Position numbers and translations under genes: made by a program
The notes under the pieces: generated by a model
The model's input: the letters and a program-made list of their open reading frames with translations, nothing else
Database searches by the model: none
What the model was told of the DNA's origin: nothing
Part shown: piece after piece, positions 45,134 through 53,338 of the stretch
Position numbering within the stretch: position 1 is the stretch's first letter
Layout of the letters: the number at the start of each line of letters is the position of its first letter
DNA from: Rhizobium sp. L51/94
GTDB taxonomy: Bacteria > Pseudomonadota > Alphaproteobacteria > Rhizobiales > Rhizobiaceae
DNA length: 64,000 bases
Direction: 5' to 3'
Assembly: GCF_019355555.1 (NCBI RefSeq)
Contig: NZ_CP072142.1
Span: forward strand, 1-64,000

Positions 45134-45310
45134 GTGGGTTGGAAAACGCCAGAAATCGAATATGTGAACGGCTATAAGATCGTTGAGGTCGCCGGACCAT
45201 CCTTCAAAATTTATGACGGCAACCGTCAAGTTGGTGACGATTTTCCCTATTCGGGAGAAGCTGCGCATTATGCGAACTCGCTGCCGAAGCCTGACCAAAC
45301 CCCTAAGTAG
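45134..45310 (+). CDS. Small hypothetical protein
   Basis: The 58-residue protein starts at GTG 45134 with AGGAGAG 6 bases upstream, which decides the start against a longer frame. It reads GWKTPEIEYVNGYKIVEVAG and then SFKIYDGNRQVGDDF, a beta-rich soluble pattern. I recognise no family. It is a single gene upstream of the second SRAP unit. Confidence 0.55.
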   Translation: MGWKTPEIEYVNGYKIVEVAGPSFKIYDGNRQVGDDFPYSGEAAHYANSLPKPDQTPK

Positions 45311-45556
45311 GAGTACGGATCCGCCTTCGGCCGAACGCTCTCGACGGGATGCGAACGGCGACCCAGCAATTTCACTGTCTATGCGGGGCGGCTGTGATGA
45401 GCGGAATGACCGTCGGATTGGTCAATAGAAACCGTAGTGCCGAGAAAGATCTGGAAGCGAGCCGATTGAACCTCGCCGAACCAAAGCGGCTCAAGGACAT
45501 TTAAGCTCAGCACGGGAGGGCCTATCTGCTGACGGCAAAACGAGAGGATCGCGCTT
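45311..45556. other. Intergenic, no supported gene
   Basis: Contains one 35-codon frame (45397-45504) without a ribosome site, not called. The SOS-like box of the SRAP gene follows at 45557. Confidence 0.35.
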
Positions 45557-45571
45557 GTTCATCCTTGGTTG
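45557..45571 (+). promoter_or_regulatory. LexA-type SOS box (near consensus) upstream of SRAP gene
   Basis: GTTC-N7-GTTG, one base off the alphaproteobacterial consensus GTTC-N7-GTTC, lies 49 bases before the SRAP ATG. Compare the perfect box at 59765. Confidence 0.6.
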
Positions 45572-45619
45572 CCGAGCATAACTCTTGGACTATCTTCAGG
45601 ATGACACCGGGGTAGCGTA

Positions 45620-46333
45620 ATGTGCAATCTGTACAATCTGACGAGCAACCAGCAAGCCATCCGCGATTTTATCGATGTCACCCGATATCGCGAGGGCAAT
45701 TTGCCTCCGTCCCTCAACGTCCACCCAGACCGTCCCGGCCCGATCATCCGTGTCGATCCCGACGGCAAACGGGAGCTGGTCATGTCAGTCTGGGGCATGC
45801 CGACCCCGGACGTCCACCTTGGCGGCAAGCCGGACAAGGGGGTGACCAATGTTCGCAAGACATGGATCCCGCATTGGCAGCAGTGGCTTGGCGTTGAAAA
45901 CCGTTGTCTTGTTCTCGCAACCGCGTTCAGCGAATATGAACAGGTGTCCGATCCAGAAACGGGCAGGAAGTGCTTGCGTTGGTTCGCCGTGAACGAGGCC
46001 CAGCCGGTGTTCGCCCTTGCAGGCATTCATACGCGATGGACCGGTGCCCGTGGTCCGATCAAAGCGCCGCGCGAAGGCGAGCACGACATCTTTGCGTTTC
46101 TGACGACCGACCCCAACGATATCGTCAAACCGATCCATCCCAAAGCCATGCCCGTGCTTTTGACGACACGAGAAGAATGCGAGATCTGGATGACGGCAGA
46201 CTGGAAAGAGGCCAAGAAACTCCAGCGACCGCTTCCGGAAGAGAGAATGACGGTCCTGCCGCGATACACGGCAGTCGGCGGACTGGGCGGGCATCCCGGC
46301 CAAACCGCAGACCTGTTGCCGGCGCCCCTTTGA
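45620..46333 (+). CDS. SRAP family (YedK/HMCES-type) peptidase, second copy
   Basis: This 237-residue paralogue of the protein at 6560 begins MCNLYNLTSNQ with the catalytic Cys2. It has PSLNVHPDRPGPIIRVD, SVWGMP, the ATAFSEYEQ Glu and HPKAMPVLLTTREE His. Unlike the first copy it has a near-consensus SOS box 49 bases upstream. The next gene follows directly (TGA-ATG). It should protect abasic sites during translesion synthesis, which fits the imuAB-dnaE2 and dinB genes 11-15 kb downstream. Confidence 0.93.
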   Translation: MCNLYNLTSNQQAIRDFIDVTRYREGNLPPSLNVHPDRPGPIIRVDPDGKRELVMSVWGMPTPDVHLGGKPDKGVTNVRKTWIPHWQQWLGVENRCLVLATAFSEYEQVSDPETGRKCLRWFAVNEAQPVFALAGIHTRWTGARGPIKAPREGEHDIFAFLTTDPNDIVKPIHPKAMPVLLTTREECEIWMTADWKEAKKLQRPLPEERMTVLPRYTAVGGLGGHPGQTADLLPAPL

Positions 46334-46660
46334 ATGGCGAAAAACGAGCGCGCCTATCCAGACACGCCGGATGGTCGGTATTTCGTGGTGCGGGGCAGGC
46401 TCTGGCGCAAAAGCAATCCGGGTCTGGAGGAGACAAGACGCGTGCAACTTGTGGGCGAGCTGATGGCGGCCCGTCGGGCCGTTCGGGATGCCAAAGGGGA
46501 AAAGGACGCAACGACTGCCGCGCGCAGTCTGGTCGATGAGGCCAAAATCGCCCTTGGAGAGCGAGGGCCCGTCTGGTGGGAGGATGGCGCGCCGGATTAC
46601 AATCGCAAGCTCGCCAAGAACACACCCTATGCCGACTGGTGGGCCGCTTCCTGCAACTGA
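46334..46660 (+). CDS. Conserved hypothetical protein in SRAP operon
   Basis: This 108-residue protein starts immediately after the SRAP stop, so it is translationally coupled. It begins NERAYPDTPDGRYFVVRGRL and ends GPVWWEDGAPDYNRKLAKN and TPYADWW; I recall similar short proteins in other Rhizobiales but no named function. It has no membrane segment or known catalytic motif. Co-transcription with an SOS-type gene suggests a role in DNA damage tolerance, by inference only. Confidence 0.75.
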   Translation: MAKNERAYPDTPDGRYFVVRGRLWRKSNPGLEETRRVQLVGELMAARRAVRDAKGEKDATTAARSLVDEAKIALGERGPVWWEDGAPDYNRKLAKNTPYADWWAASCN

Positions 46661-46703
46661 AGAGGTCGCTCCCGGTCGAATGGCAGGTTCAGGGCGCGAT
46701 CCG

Positions 46704-47006
46704 CTACGAGACTGCTGCCGTCGATGCCGATGGTCCCGTGACAAAGCCGAGCACGAAGGTCACGACCTTGTCGGATGACATCTCGCACGGCTTCAGTGTC
46801 AGCCCTGCGTCATTCAGACGATAGAGATTGAAACTGACCATGTCGGATCCGGCCAGGTCTTCGCCATAGAGCCAGACGCGTTTGCGATCGGCGGAGCGGT
46901 TGACGGTCACCCCCCATCGTCGCCCCTCGAACATGCCTTCCGTATAGCCATCGGCAAATCGCTCTAGGGCGTGCCAGAAGGCATCGTGTGGCGGATCGGT
47001 TATCAT
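46704..47006 (-). CDS. Conserved hypothetical protein
   Basis: This 100-residue protein starts at ATG 47006 (MITDPPHDAFWHALERFADG) and contains MFEGRRWGVTVNRSADRKRV, WLYGEDLAGSDMVSFNLYRL and MSSDKVVTFVLGFV. It is compact, soluble and probably alpha/beta. It is convergent with the SRAP operon, 43 bases apart. I recognise no named family. A GTTC pair upstream (47051-47066) has an eight-base spacer rather than seven and is not counted as an SOS box. Confidence 0.6.
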   Translation of the reverse strand: MITDPPHDAFWHALERFADGYTEGMFEGRRWGVTVNRSADRKRVWLYGEDLAGSDMVSFNLYRLNDAGLTLKPCEMSSDKVVTFVLGFVTGPSASTAAVS

Positions 47007-47079
47007 GGCAGCACGATAGGGTGAGACCCAATGACAGACAAGCGGATCACGTTCACTGGAATGTTCCGGCATTCCCGGT

Positions 47080-47245
47080 CAGCGGTGCGCTGAGCCACTT
47101 CGCCTTGGTTACCTGTGCCAAAATCGGCCATGGCAATCGGGACGCTGCGTTGCTTGATCTGGCGCAGCGCGTCACGCGCGCGTTCTTGTCTGTCATAAGA
47201 GAGGTTTCGGTCATCTCGAGTTCGAGGCGTGCCGATTGGGCCTGT
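47080..47245 (-). pseudogene. EAL-domain (phosphodiesterase) remnant, frameshifted
   Basis: The minus strand reads ARLELEMTETSLMTDKN, the conserved E-x-T-E region of EAL domains, then in another frame RARDALRQIKQRSVPIAMADFGTG, equal to the family DDFGTG segment with Asp to Ala-Asp changed. The N- and C-terminal parts are missing. It resembles the EAL domains at 32-37 kb and may be a duplicated fragment. Confidence 0.75.
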
Positions 47246-47303
47246 TTCGCGGAATTAGGTAGGAGATGCCACCACTTTCCTTGAAGTTCCTGGGCGAGGC
47301 AAA

Positions 47304-47885
47304 TCATCTCCGTCTTATGTAGACAGGGTCCTCTTCCTCGCCCTCGTCGGCGGTGCCCGCCATTGCCATACGTATGCCTTGCCAAGCTGTCGCCGCTGAC
47401 TCGATGCCAAAGTCTTCTTCCATCCAACGGATGAACGTTCTTGTGCCCATCAGTGCGATATCGGCTCGGATCGCTCTCACAGCGTCACGACCGTCACGAT
47501 CGTCACGATCGTCCATGATCACGACGATTTCCTCCGTTTGCGCTAACGCAGCTTTGAGATCTTGGACGGCGGAAAAGACACTTCGTTCCCCGCGGTCGCT
47601 CCAGTCGGGGTGTAGGTCATCCGGCCTCCCAGCCATTTCCCAAAGGAGCATCTCGCGTTCGTGTCGCTGGCCTCCGACTGTTTTGAGAACCGTAATTTTG
47701 TCTCGCTTGCTTTGCAGCCACTCAACCACGTAAGCTCAAGCGTTTCGTCTCTGATCCCAGCCTTCGCCTGGCTCACGAATGGCTTCGGCAGTCACCATGT
47801 CGGTGATCATCACCTCGCATCCCGGCTCGAAGAGCCAGTTCAGCGCTTCGATCGTGCCAAGAAGATATAATGGAGTGTTGTCCAT
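47304..47885 (-). pseudogene. PIN-like nuclease gene interrupted by a stop codon
   Basis: From ATG 47885 the frame reads MDNTPLYLLGTIEALNWL, then CEVMITDMVTAEAIREP, reaches an in-frame TGA near 47737 (probably an Arg codon CGA to TGA) and continues in the same frame from GTG 47729 as VVEWLQSKRDKITVLKTVGG to VYIRRR at 47304. The DNTP start and the later VVIMDDRD acidic cluster suggest a PIN-like fold. A nine-base repeat around 47488-47515 expands Asp-Arg-Asp in the acidic cluster. Only the distal 141 residues could be made as a separate product. No antitoxin is adjacent. Confidence 0.5.
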
Positions 47886-48062
47886 GATTAAGAAGCGGGG
47901 TGTCCCTTGGATGCTCTCGCTGTAACTCTCTCCCGAAGATAAGGTCCATTACCATCCGTCAGGTTTTCGCCCGTTGATTGCATCGAGTCTGGGGGCAGTT
48001 GTTAACTAAGTTCGGAATTCTCCGAGGGCTGAGACAGCTGCTCGATTGGGCGGAAGGCTTCG

Positions 48063-48087
48063 GGAACAAATCCGGACGCAGACTGTT
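48063..48087 (+). promoter_or_regulatory. Candidate RpoE2/EcfG-type promoter
   Basis: GGAAC-N18-TT (GGAAC-N16-TGTT) ends 33 bases before the start of the hypothetical gene at 48120, the same promoter-to-start distance as for Ku. Confidence 0.5.
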
Positions 48088-48119
48088 GCCCTATCCAGCA
48101 ACCATCACCTAGGTGCGCG

Positions 48120-48641
48120 ATGTTCGAAAACGAAACCGATTGGAAGTCAGCGACCACGGTAATCTGCGACATCCTGCGAGGGAGTTCATCGCTGGCGGTA
48201 CAGTCCCGATCGTCGCAAGCTGAGAACGGAAGACAGCGGTCGCAGTCTTTAAGCTGGCGCTACGAGCAGACACAGCCCCATCACGTCGGCCCGGATCCCG
48301 CATCGGCGCTTTTCTCGTCGGGACATCTTCGCGATGTCCTGACACGAATGTCGGCTTCGGACTTCTTTCTCGCCTATGAGGCCGTTCCCGACCTGGAGCT
48401 CACTGCGCACATCGACGCAGCACTTTCCGAGTTCTCTTCGATAGACCTGACACTGGTGAAGCTGACGGTCGGCTCGGTTGCGCTCACATGGCTGCTTGTG
48501 TCGCTTGGGTCACCGCGCGATCTCGTGCTGTGGAAGATGAAGTATCATCTGCGCAAGGCTCAACTATTCGAACCCAGTTCCTCCAATGACGCGGGTCCGA
48601 AAGCAGACCTGGGAGCTTCGGCACAAGACTTCGATCGTTAA
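48120..48641 (+). CDS. Hypothetical protein with one membrane segment
   Basis: This 173-residue protein starts MFENETDWKSATTVICDIL and has a hydrophobic stretch near residues 114-132 (LVKLTVGSVALTWLLVSLG) followed by a charged tail, so it may be a single-span membrane protein with the larger N-terminal part facing one side. I recognise no family. A stress-sigma-type promoter 33 bases upstream supports it as a real gene of the general stress regulon. Confidence 0.5.
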   Translation: MFENETDWKSATTVICDILRGSSSLAVQSRSSQAENGRQRSQSLSWRYEQTQPHHVGPDPASALFSSGHLRDVLTRMSASDFFLAYEAVPDLELTAHIDAALSEFSSIDLTLVKLTVGSVALTWLLVSLGSPRDLVLWKMKYHLRKAQLFEPSSSNDAGPKADLGASAQDFDR

Positions 48642-48825
48642 AATAGACCTTTAGATTTCATTCTGAACTCCGCTTTCGCTGCATTTGAACCAGAGTCGCT
48701 CAATGGAAGTCTTCCGAGGCGCGGCGCAGGGAGTTTCGTCCAGTTCCGGACAGACAGAAAAGGGACGAAACCATAATCTGCCTTTTGCATTTTTCCTCGG
48801 TTCATAATTCGAGCGGAGACATACG

Positions 48826-49008
48826 ATGGAAGAGAAGAAGCGCCGAGTTCAATTGACGAAAGAGCAGAAGCGAAGGCTTGCCGAGAAATCCACGGAAATT
48901 GCCTTCGCGGAGGAGGAAAGGCGGCGACGAGAATCACAGGCGAAGTCGGCCCGCCTTCGAAGTCTCCGGGAGGAGCGGTGGTCGGGATCGACCTTCAGAC
49001 CGAGCTAA
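48826..49008 (+). CDS. Small highly charged hypothetical protein
   Basis: This 60-residue protein begins MEEKKRRVQLTKEQKRRLAE and is almost wholly helical and charged (Lys, Arg, Glu), probably a single coiled coil. GGAG lies about 8 bases upstream of the ATG. Short proteins of this type are common in Rhizobium and unassigned. A nucleic-acid binding role is possible from charge alone. Confidence 0.5.
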   Translation: MEEKKRRVQLTKEQKRRLAEKSTEIAFAEEERRRRESQAKSARLRSLREERWSGSTFRPS

Positions 49009-49387
49009 CCATCGCGTAGGAGAATGTAAAGCAGTGGGCTTGCCTGATCTTCACACTTAGTGCCCCGGCGAAAGCCGCGTCGATGCATCGTGAATTTGCG
49101 CCAGGCCCGCTGCCACGGTCATTCCGGGCCGTTTGCAATGCCCCCGCCCTTGACGAACAGCGATTGCCACCACCCTTTCGCCAGACGTATCAGAATACGT
49201 ACCGCTCCTCGACGGAGAGGTTAGGGAACGGTTCACGCAACACTCGGAAGCCACCAATTCTCGAGGCGTGCCTTTTTGAAGTTGAGACGGAAAGCATGTG
49301 ATCGTCGATAGCCGTCGGCAATGTCCTGTTAGGAGAAATGCATTATTGGCACTCATCGAACGAGTTGACGATCGCATAGGGAAGGCC
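49009..49387. other. Intergenic, nothing recognised
   Basis: About 380 bases without a convincing frame, repeat or promoter motif. A GGAAC at 49223 lacks the TT at the right spacing. Confidence 0.35.
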
Positions 49388-49711
49388 ATGGGTTTGAACG
49401 AGGAAAATGAACCTTCGCTAACGGAAAGACGTCGCGCTGCCTATGAGCGCGCTGTTGACAGATATCGTGCTCGGGGGACGCCGATCGACCGCGACCCGGT
49501 CTTTGTCGCCCTCATTTCCCAATGGATAGAAGGCAGAATCGAGATGTCTGAAGTGGCAGCGCGGTCGTCACCAAGCGGGCGGAACGTTGTTCTGAAATCC
49601 GAGATATCAGCAACTGGAAAGACCAACGAAATCACGATGTCAAACGATCAGCTCTTGTCCGAATTGAACAGAATGATAGGGCTTCACGACACCTCAATGT
49701 CCCAGCCTTAG
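49388..49711 (+). CDS. Hypothetical protein
   Basis: This 107-residue protein probably starts at ATG 49388 (MGLNEENEPSLTERRRAAYE) with GGGAAGG just upstream; a longer frame exists to 49298. It contains PIDRDPVFVALISQWIEGRI and a polar C-terminal tail ending LNRMIGLHDTSMS. It is soluble and probably helical in its first half. I recognise no family. Confidence 0.5.
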   Translation: MGLNEENEPSLTERRRAAYERAVDRYRARGTPIDRDPVFVALISQWIEGRIEMSEVAARSSPSGRNVVLKSEISATGKTNEITMSNDQLLSELNRMIGLHDTSMSQP

Positions 49712-50004
49712 GTTACCACAGTGAAAAGAATGCAGAGACGAGTCCGCTGGGGTCCGTTTTTTCACCGCTCGCCATTCAGGCACGCGGAACATACGTCGCT
49801 GTCGATGCGCGAACGCTTGCAGCCTTTTCCAACCGGCTGGCTGAGACCCTTGGTAAATCGCTTGGCGTGTGGTTCGCAGCTCAGCGATCACGGCCGGCTC
49901 TCCTTGGGCTGCGGGCCATTCGCCCAGGTTTTAACGTTTGCCTAAGGCTGGCCTATCTGACCACCGTGCTCACGACCATCGTTTTGCCGCCCCCGCCGCC
50001 GATT
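49712..50004. other. Intergenic, nothing recognised
   Basis: About 290 bases downstream of the PaoABC operon. No frame with a clear family match; a proline/glycine-coding GC-rich run (CCGCC repeats near 49990) is present. Confidence 0.35.
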
Positions 50005-50181
50005 TCAAGGAGAGTTGCCAGCGCCACCGGCCTCATGGAACCACTGTTCGGCGAGGCCCAGGGCTTGCCCGGGATCATCCGTGCGTGCCGCGCTTACAGG
50101 CAGCGGCATCTGAAGCTCGGCGACATTCACCCAGGACCTATACTCCGCAGTTCCACGGCTCCAGTCGACCACCACCAGCAT
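50005..50181 (-). CDS. Small hypothetical protein coupled to paoC
   Basis: A 58-residue frame starts one base after the paoC stop (TGA-C-ATG). It reads MLVVVDWSRGTAEYRSWVNV, then MPLPVSAARTDDPGQALGLA and ends GGAGNSP. The tight spacing suggests translation after paoC. I recognise no family, and it does not resemble the XdhC/PaoD chaperones that often follow paoC. It could be a remnant. Confidence 0.35.
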   Translation of the reverse strand: MLVVVDWSRGTAEYRSWVNVAELQMPLPVSAARTDDPGQALGLAEQWFHEAGGAGNSP

Positions 50182-50182
50182 G

Positions 50183-52384
50183 TCAGGCGACCTCCGGAAG
50201 ACCGCCGATCAGTCTGTCGAGCGTGATTGGATAGTCCCGGACCCGGATGCCAGTTGCGTTGTAGACGGCGTTGGCGATGGCAGCGGACACGCCACAGAGA
50301 CCAAGCTCGCCAACGCCCTTAGCCTTCATCGGCGAAGACATCGGATCCATCTCATCCATGAAGATCACCTCCTGGTGCGGGATGTCGGCATGGACCGGCA
50401 CTTCGTAGCCGGCCAGATCATGATTGACGAAGAACCCTTTGCGGGTGTCCACAGCCAGTTCTTCCGACAGCGCGCCGCCTGCGCCCATCGTCATTGCGCC
50501 GATGACCTGGCTGCGTGCGGTGATGGGATTGAGGATGCGGCCCGCAGCACAGACGGCGAGCATGCGCCGGATACGGGTCTCCCCCGTCGCGACATCGACG
50601 CCGACTTCGACAAAATGCGCGCCGAACGTCGATTGCTGATGCGTTTTCGACAGATCGCCCCACGTCATCGTGTCTTCCCCGACAAGTCCGTCGGAGCCTG
50701 CGGCCTCGGCCAGCGAAGCCGATCTGTCGCCAGAGCGCACCATACCGTTTTCGAAGGCGACGTCATTGGCATTCAGCCCGAGCTTCTGGGCAATCGCCTC
50801 ACGCAGCTTGATGCAGGCCGCATAGACGCCGGACGTGGCGGAATTGGCCCCGAACTGACCGCCCGAACCGGCCGAGACGGGAAAACGGCTGTCACCGAGA
50901 TGGACGCCCACCTTGTCCATCGTCACGCCCATCATCTCGGCGGCAGTCTGGGCGATGATCGTATAGCTGCCGGTGCCGATGTCGGTCATATCTGTTTCGA
51001 CCGTCACGATCCCGTCCTTGTCGAGGCGGACCGTCGCTCCAGACGGAACTGTCTGGTTGTTGCGAAATGCCGCAGCAACGCCCATGCCGACCAGCCAATT
51101 GCCGTCGCGCCTCGATCCCGGCCTTGCGCGGGCATCCCAGCCGAAGCGTTCTGCCCCCCGTTTCAGGCAGCCGATCAGATTGCGGTGCGAAAAGGGTCGT
51201 TCGGGTTTTTCCGGGTCGACTTGGGTGTCGTTGACGATCCGAAACTTTATCGGGTCCATGCCGACCTTCTCGGCAATCTCGTCGATGGCGATCTCGAGCG
51301 CCATCAGTCCAGGCGCTTCTCCCGGCGCACGCATGGCGTTGCCTTCCGGCAGGTCCAGCGTTGCCAGCCGCATGGCAGTCATACGATTGGCGCCGGCGTA
51401 GAGAAGCCGGGACTGCATCACGGCCGTCTCCGGCTTTCCATCTTTAAGGTTTCCGGACCAGCTTTCATGGCCGATGGCCGTGATCTTGCCGTCACGCCCG
51501 GCCCCGATCCGGATGCGCTGGATGGTCGCCGGACGATGCGTGGCATTGTTGGCCATCATTGGCCGCGGCAACGTCACCTTCACCGGGCGCTTCGCAGCCT
51601 TCGCTGCAAAAGCCGCAAGAACGGTATCGGCGCGCAGGAACAGCTTGCCCCCGAAACCGCCGCCGATGAAGGGCGACATAAGGTGAATTTTCTCCTTGTC
51701 GACACCGAGAGTGGTTGCAAGGTCGGTGCGCCACCAGTTGATCATCTGGCTTGAGGTCCAGACCGTCAGCTCATCGCCGCTCCATGCGGCGATCGAAGCG
51801 AATGGCTCCATCATCGAATGCGACTGGTCGGGCGTCGTATAGCGTTCGTCAAGACTGACGGCGGCGGCCTTGAAGGCCCCCTCGAAGTCCCCGACCGCCG
51901 TATCCTGCTCGTCCTTGGACTCCTTCGGTTCGACCGCGCCGGCCATAGCGTCCTTCAGGTCGAAGGAACCCTTCCCTTCGGTGTAATCGACCTTGATCAA
52001 GGCGGCCGCTGACCGCGCCTGTTCGAAGGTCTCGGCAACCACGACCGCGACCGCCTGATGGTAATGCTGGATTTCCTCGCCGCCAAATAGATTGGCGATG
52101 TTGAATTTGCCTTTCTTGCGTTTGCCGACGTCAAGCGCAGTGACGACGGCGATGACGCCCGGCGCGGCCTTCGCGGCGTCCGCGTCCACCGATTTGATGC
52201 GACCCATGGCGATGGCCGCGCCCACCGGATAGCCATAGGCATAGCGGATCGCGGGATCGTGCCACTCATAGGCATAGATCGCACGACCGGTGGTCTTGAG
52301 CTGGCCGTCGATGCGCGGGATCGGCTGGCCCACCACCTTCAACTGGTCGATTGGATTGGTCGTTGCTGGCGTATCGAACTGCAT
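50183..52384 (-). CDS. paoC: Aldehyde oxidoreductase molybdenum-binding subunit PaoC
   Basis: This 733-residue protein, the same length as E. coli PaoC, binds the molybdopterin cytosine dinucleotide cofactor and oxidises aldehydes, probably aromatic ones. It starts with PIPRIDGQLKTTGRAIYAYE, has SMMEPFASIAAW, MSPFIGGGFGGKLFLRADTV, AMRAPGEAPGLMALE, TDMTDIGTGSYTIIAQTAAE and the catalytic base in GVGELGLCGVSAAIANA. It is the last of a paoA-paoB-paoC operon; the spacing to paoB is 3 bases. Export as a folded complex would depend on the Tat signal of PaoA. Confidence 0.93.
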   Translation of the reverse strand: MQFDTPATTNPIDQLKVVGQPIPRIDGQLKTTGRAIYAYEWHDPAIRYAYGYPVGAAIAMGRIKSVDADAAKAAPGVIAVVTALDVGKRKKGKFNIANLFGGEEIQHYHQAVAVVVAETFEQARSAAALIKVDYTEGKGSFDLKDAMAGAVEPKESKDEQDTAVGDFEGAFKAAAVSLDERYTTPDQSHSMMEPFASIAAWSGDELTVWTSSQMINWWRTDLATTLGVDKEKIHLMSPFIGGGFGGKLFLRADTVLAAFAAKAAKRPVKVTLPRPMMANNATHRPATIQRIRIGAGRDGKITAIGHESWSGNLKDGKPETAVMQSRLLYAGANRMTAMRLATLDLPEGNAMRAPGEAPGLMALEIAIDEIAEKVGMDPIKFRIVNDTQVDPEKPERPFSHRNLIGCLKRGAERFGWDARARPGSRRDGNWLVGMGVAAAFRNNQTVPSGATVRLDKDGIVTVETDMTDIGTGSYTIIAQTAAEMMGVTMDKVGVHLGDSRFPVSAGSGGQFGANSATSGVYAACIKLREAIAQKLGLNANDVAFENGMVRSGDRSASLAEAAGSDGLVGEDTMTWGDLSKTHQQSTFGAHFVEVGVDVATGETRIRRMLAVCAAGRILNPITARSQVIGAMTMGAGGALSEELAVDTRKGFFVNHDLAGYEVPVHADIPHQEVIFMDEMDPMSSPMKAKGVGELGLCGVSAAIANAVYNATGIRVRDYPITLDRLIGGLPEVA

Positions 52385-52387
52385 GGC

Positions 52388-53338
52388 TCAACCCCTGGCT
52401 TCGGTGATGACAGCACCGAGCGCGCGCTCGACGAGGTTCACCTTGAAACGGTTCTGGTCGGACGGGCGGGCGTCTGCGAGGAGGACCGCAGTGGTGGCCC
52501 GCGCGCCCTTCGGCAATTGCACCTCGGCGGCGTCCATCCGCCACGGCTTGTGGGCGACACCGCCGACGGCGACGCGCCCGGTCCCATCGGGCTGAATAAT
52601 CGCTCCGACGGAGATCAGCGCGAAGGCATAGGAGGCGCGGTCGCGAACCTTGCGGTAGATGTGCTTACCCCCGATCGGCGCGGGCAGGGTGACGGCCGTG
52701 ACGAACTCGCCAGGCTCGAGCACGGTCTCGATATGGGGCGTGTCGCCCGGCAGACGATGGAAATCGGCGATCGGAATGGCGCGGGTCTGCCCGCTCTCCT
52801 TCACGGTCTCGACGACCGCATCCAGGGCGCGCATGGCGATTGCCATGTCGCTTGGATGCGTGGCGATGCAGGCGTCGCTGGCGCCGACAATCGCCAGTTG
52901 GCGGGTGACGCCGCCGATGGCCGAGCATCCGCTGCCCGGCTGGCGTTTGTTGCAGGGCTGGTTGGTGTCATAGAAGTAGGGACAGCGTGTCCGCTGAAGG
53001 AGGTTTCCTGCGGTCGTGGCCTTATTTCGCAATTGCCCGGAGGCACCGGCCAGCAGCGCGCGGGATAGAAGTCCGTAGTCGCGCCGCACGGTCTGGTCGG
53101 CGGCAAGGTCCGTGTTGCGCACAAGCGCCCCGATGCGCAAGCCGCCCTCGCCCGTGGCTTCGATTTTATCGAGACCGAGACCGTTGACGTCGATCAGGTG
53201 GCCCGGTGTCTCGATCTGCAGCTTCATCAGGTCGAGAAGATTGGTGCCACCGGCGATGAACTTGGCGTTCGGATTGCTGGCTGCAGCCTTGGCGGCGGCC
53301 TCGACAGAGTTGGCGCGTTCGAAGGTAAAGGGTCTCAT
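52388..53338 (-). CDS. paoB: Aldehyde oxidoreductase FAD subunit PaoB
   Basis: This 316-residue medium subunit begins MRPFTFERANSVEAAAKAA and has FIAGGTNLLDLMKLQIETP, GQLRNKATTAGNLLQRTRC and the PaoB-type [4Fe-4S] cysteines in RTRCPYFYDTNQPCNKRQ and PGSGC. ATG 53338 overlaps the paoA stop by four bases, which fixes the start. It is close in layout to the FAD subunit at 24484. Confidence 0.92.
   Translation of the reverse strand: MRPFTFERANSVEAAAKAAASNPNAKFIAGGTNLLDLMKLQIETPGHLIDVNGLGLDKIEATGEGGLRIGALVRNTDLAADQTVRRDYGLLSRALLAGASGQLRNKATTAGNLLQRTRCPYFYDTNQPCNKRQPGSGCSAIGGVTRQLAIVGASDACIATHPSDMAIAMRALDAVVETVKESGQTRAIPIADFHRLPGDTPHIETVLEPGEFVTAVTLPAPIGGKHIYRKVRDRASYAFALISVGAIIQPDGTGRVAVGGVAHKPWRMDAAEVQLPKGARATTAVLLADARPSDQNRFKVNLVERALGAVITEARG

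Noticed and set aside
45397..45504. 35-codon frame upstream of the second SRAP gene
   Set aside because: No ribosome-binding site and no family match; a frame of this length occurs by chance.
47051..47066. GTTC pair upstream of the gene at 46704-47006 as an SOS box
   Set aside because: The spacer is eight bases, not the seven required by alphaproteobacterial LexA.
50180..51754. Long plus-strand frame (524 codons) opposite paoC
   Set aside because: Composition is rich in Arg, His and Asp as expected of antisense shadow in high-GC coding DNA, and paoC on the other strand has complete family motifs.
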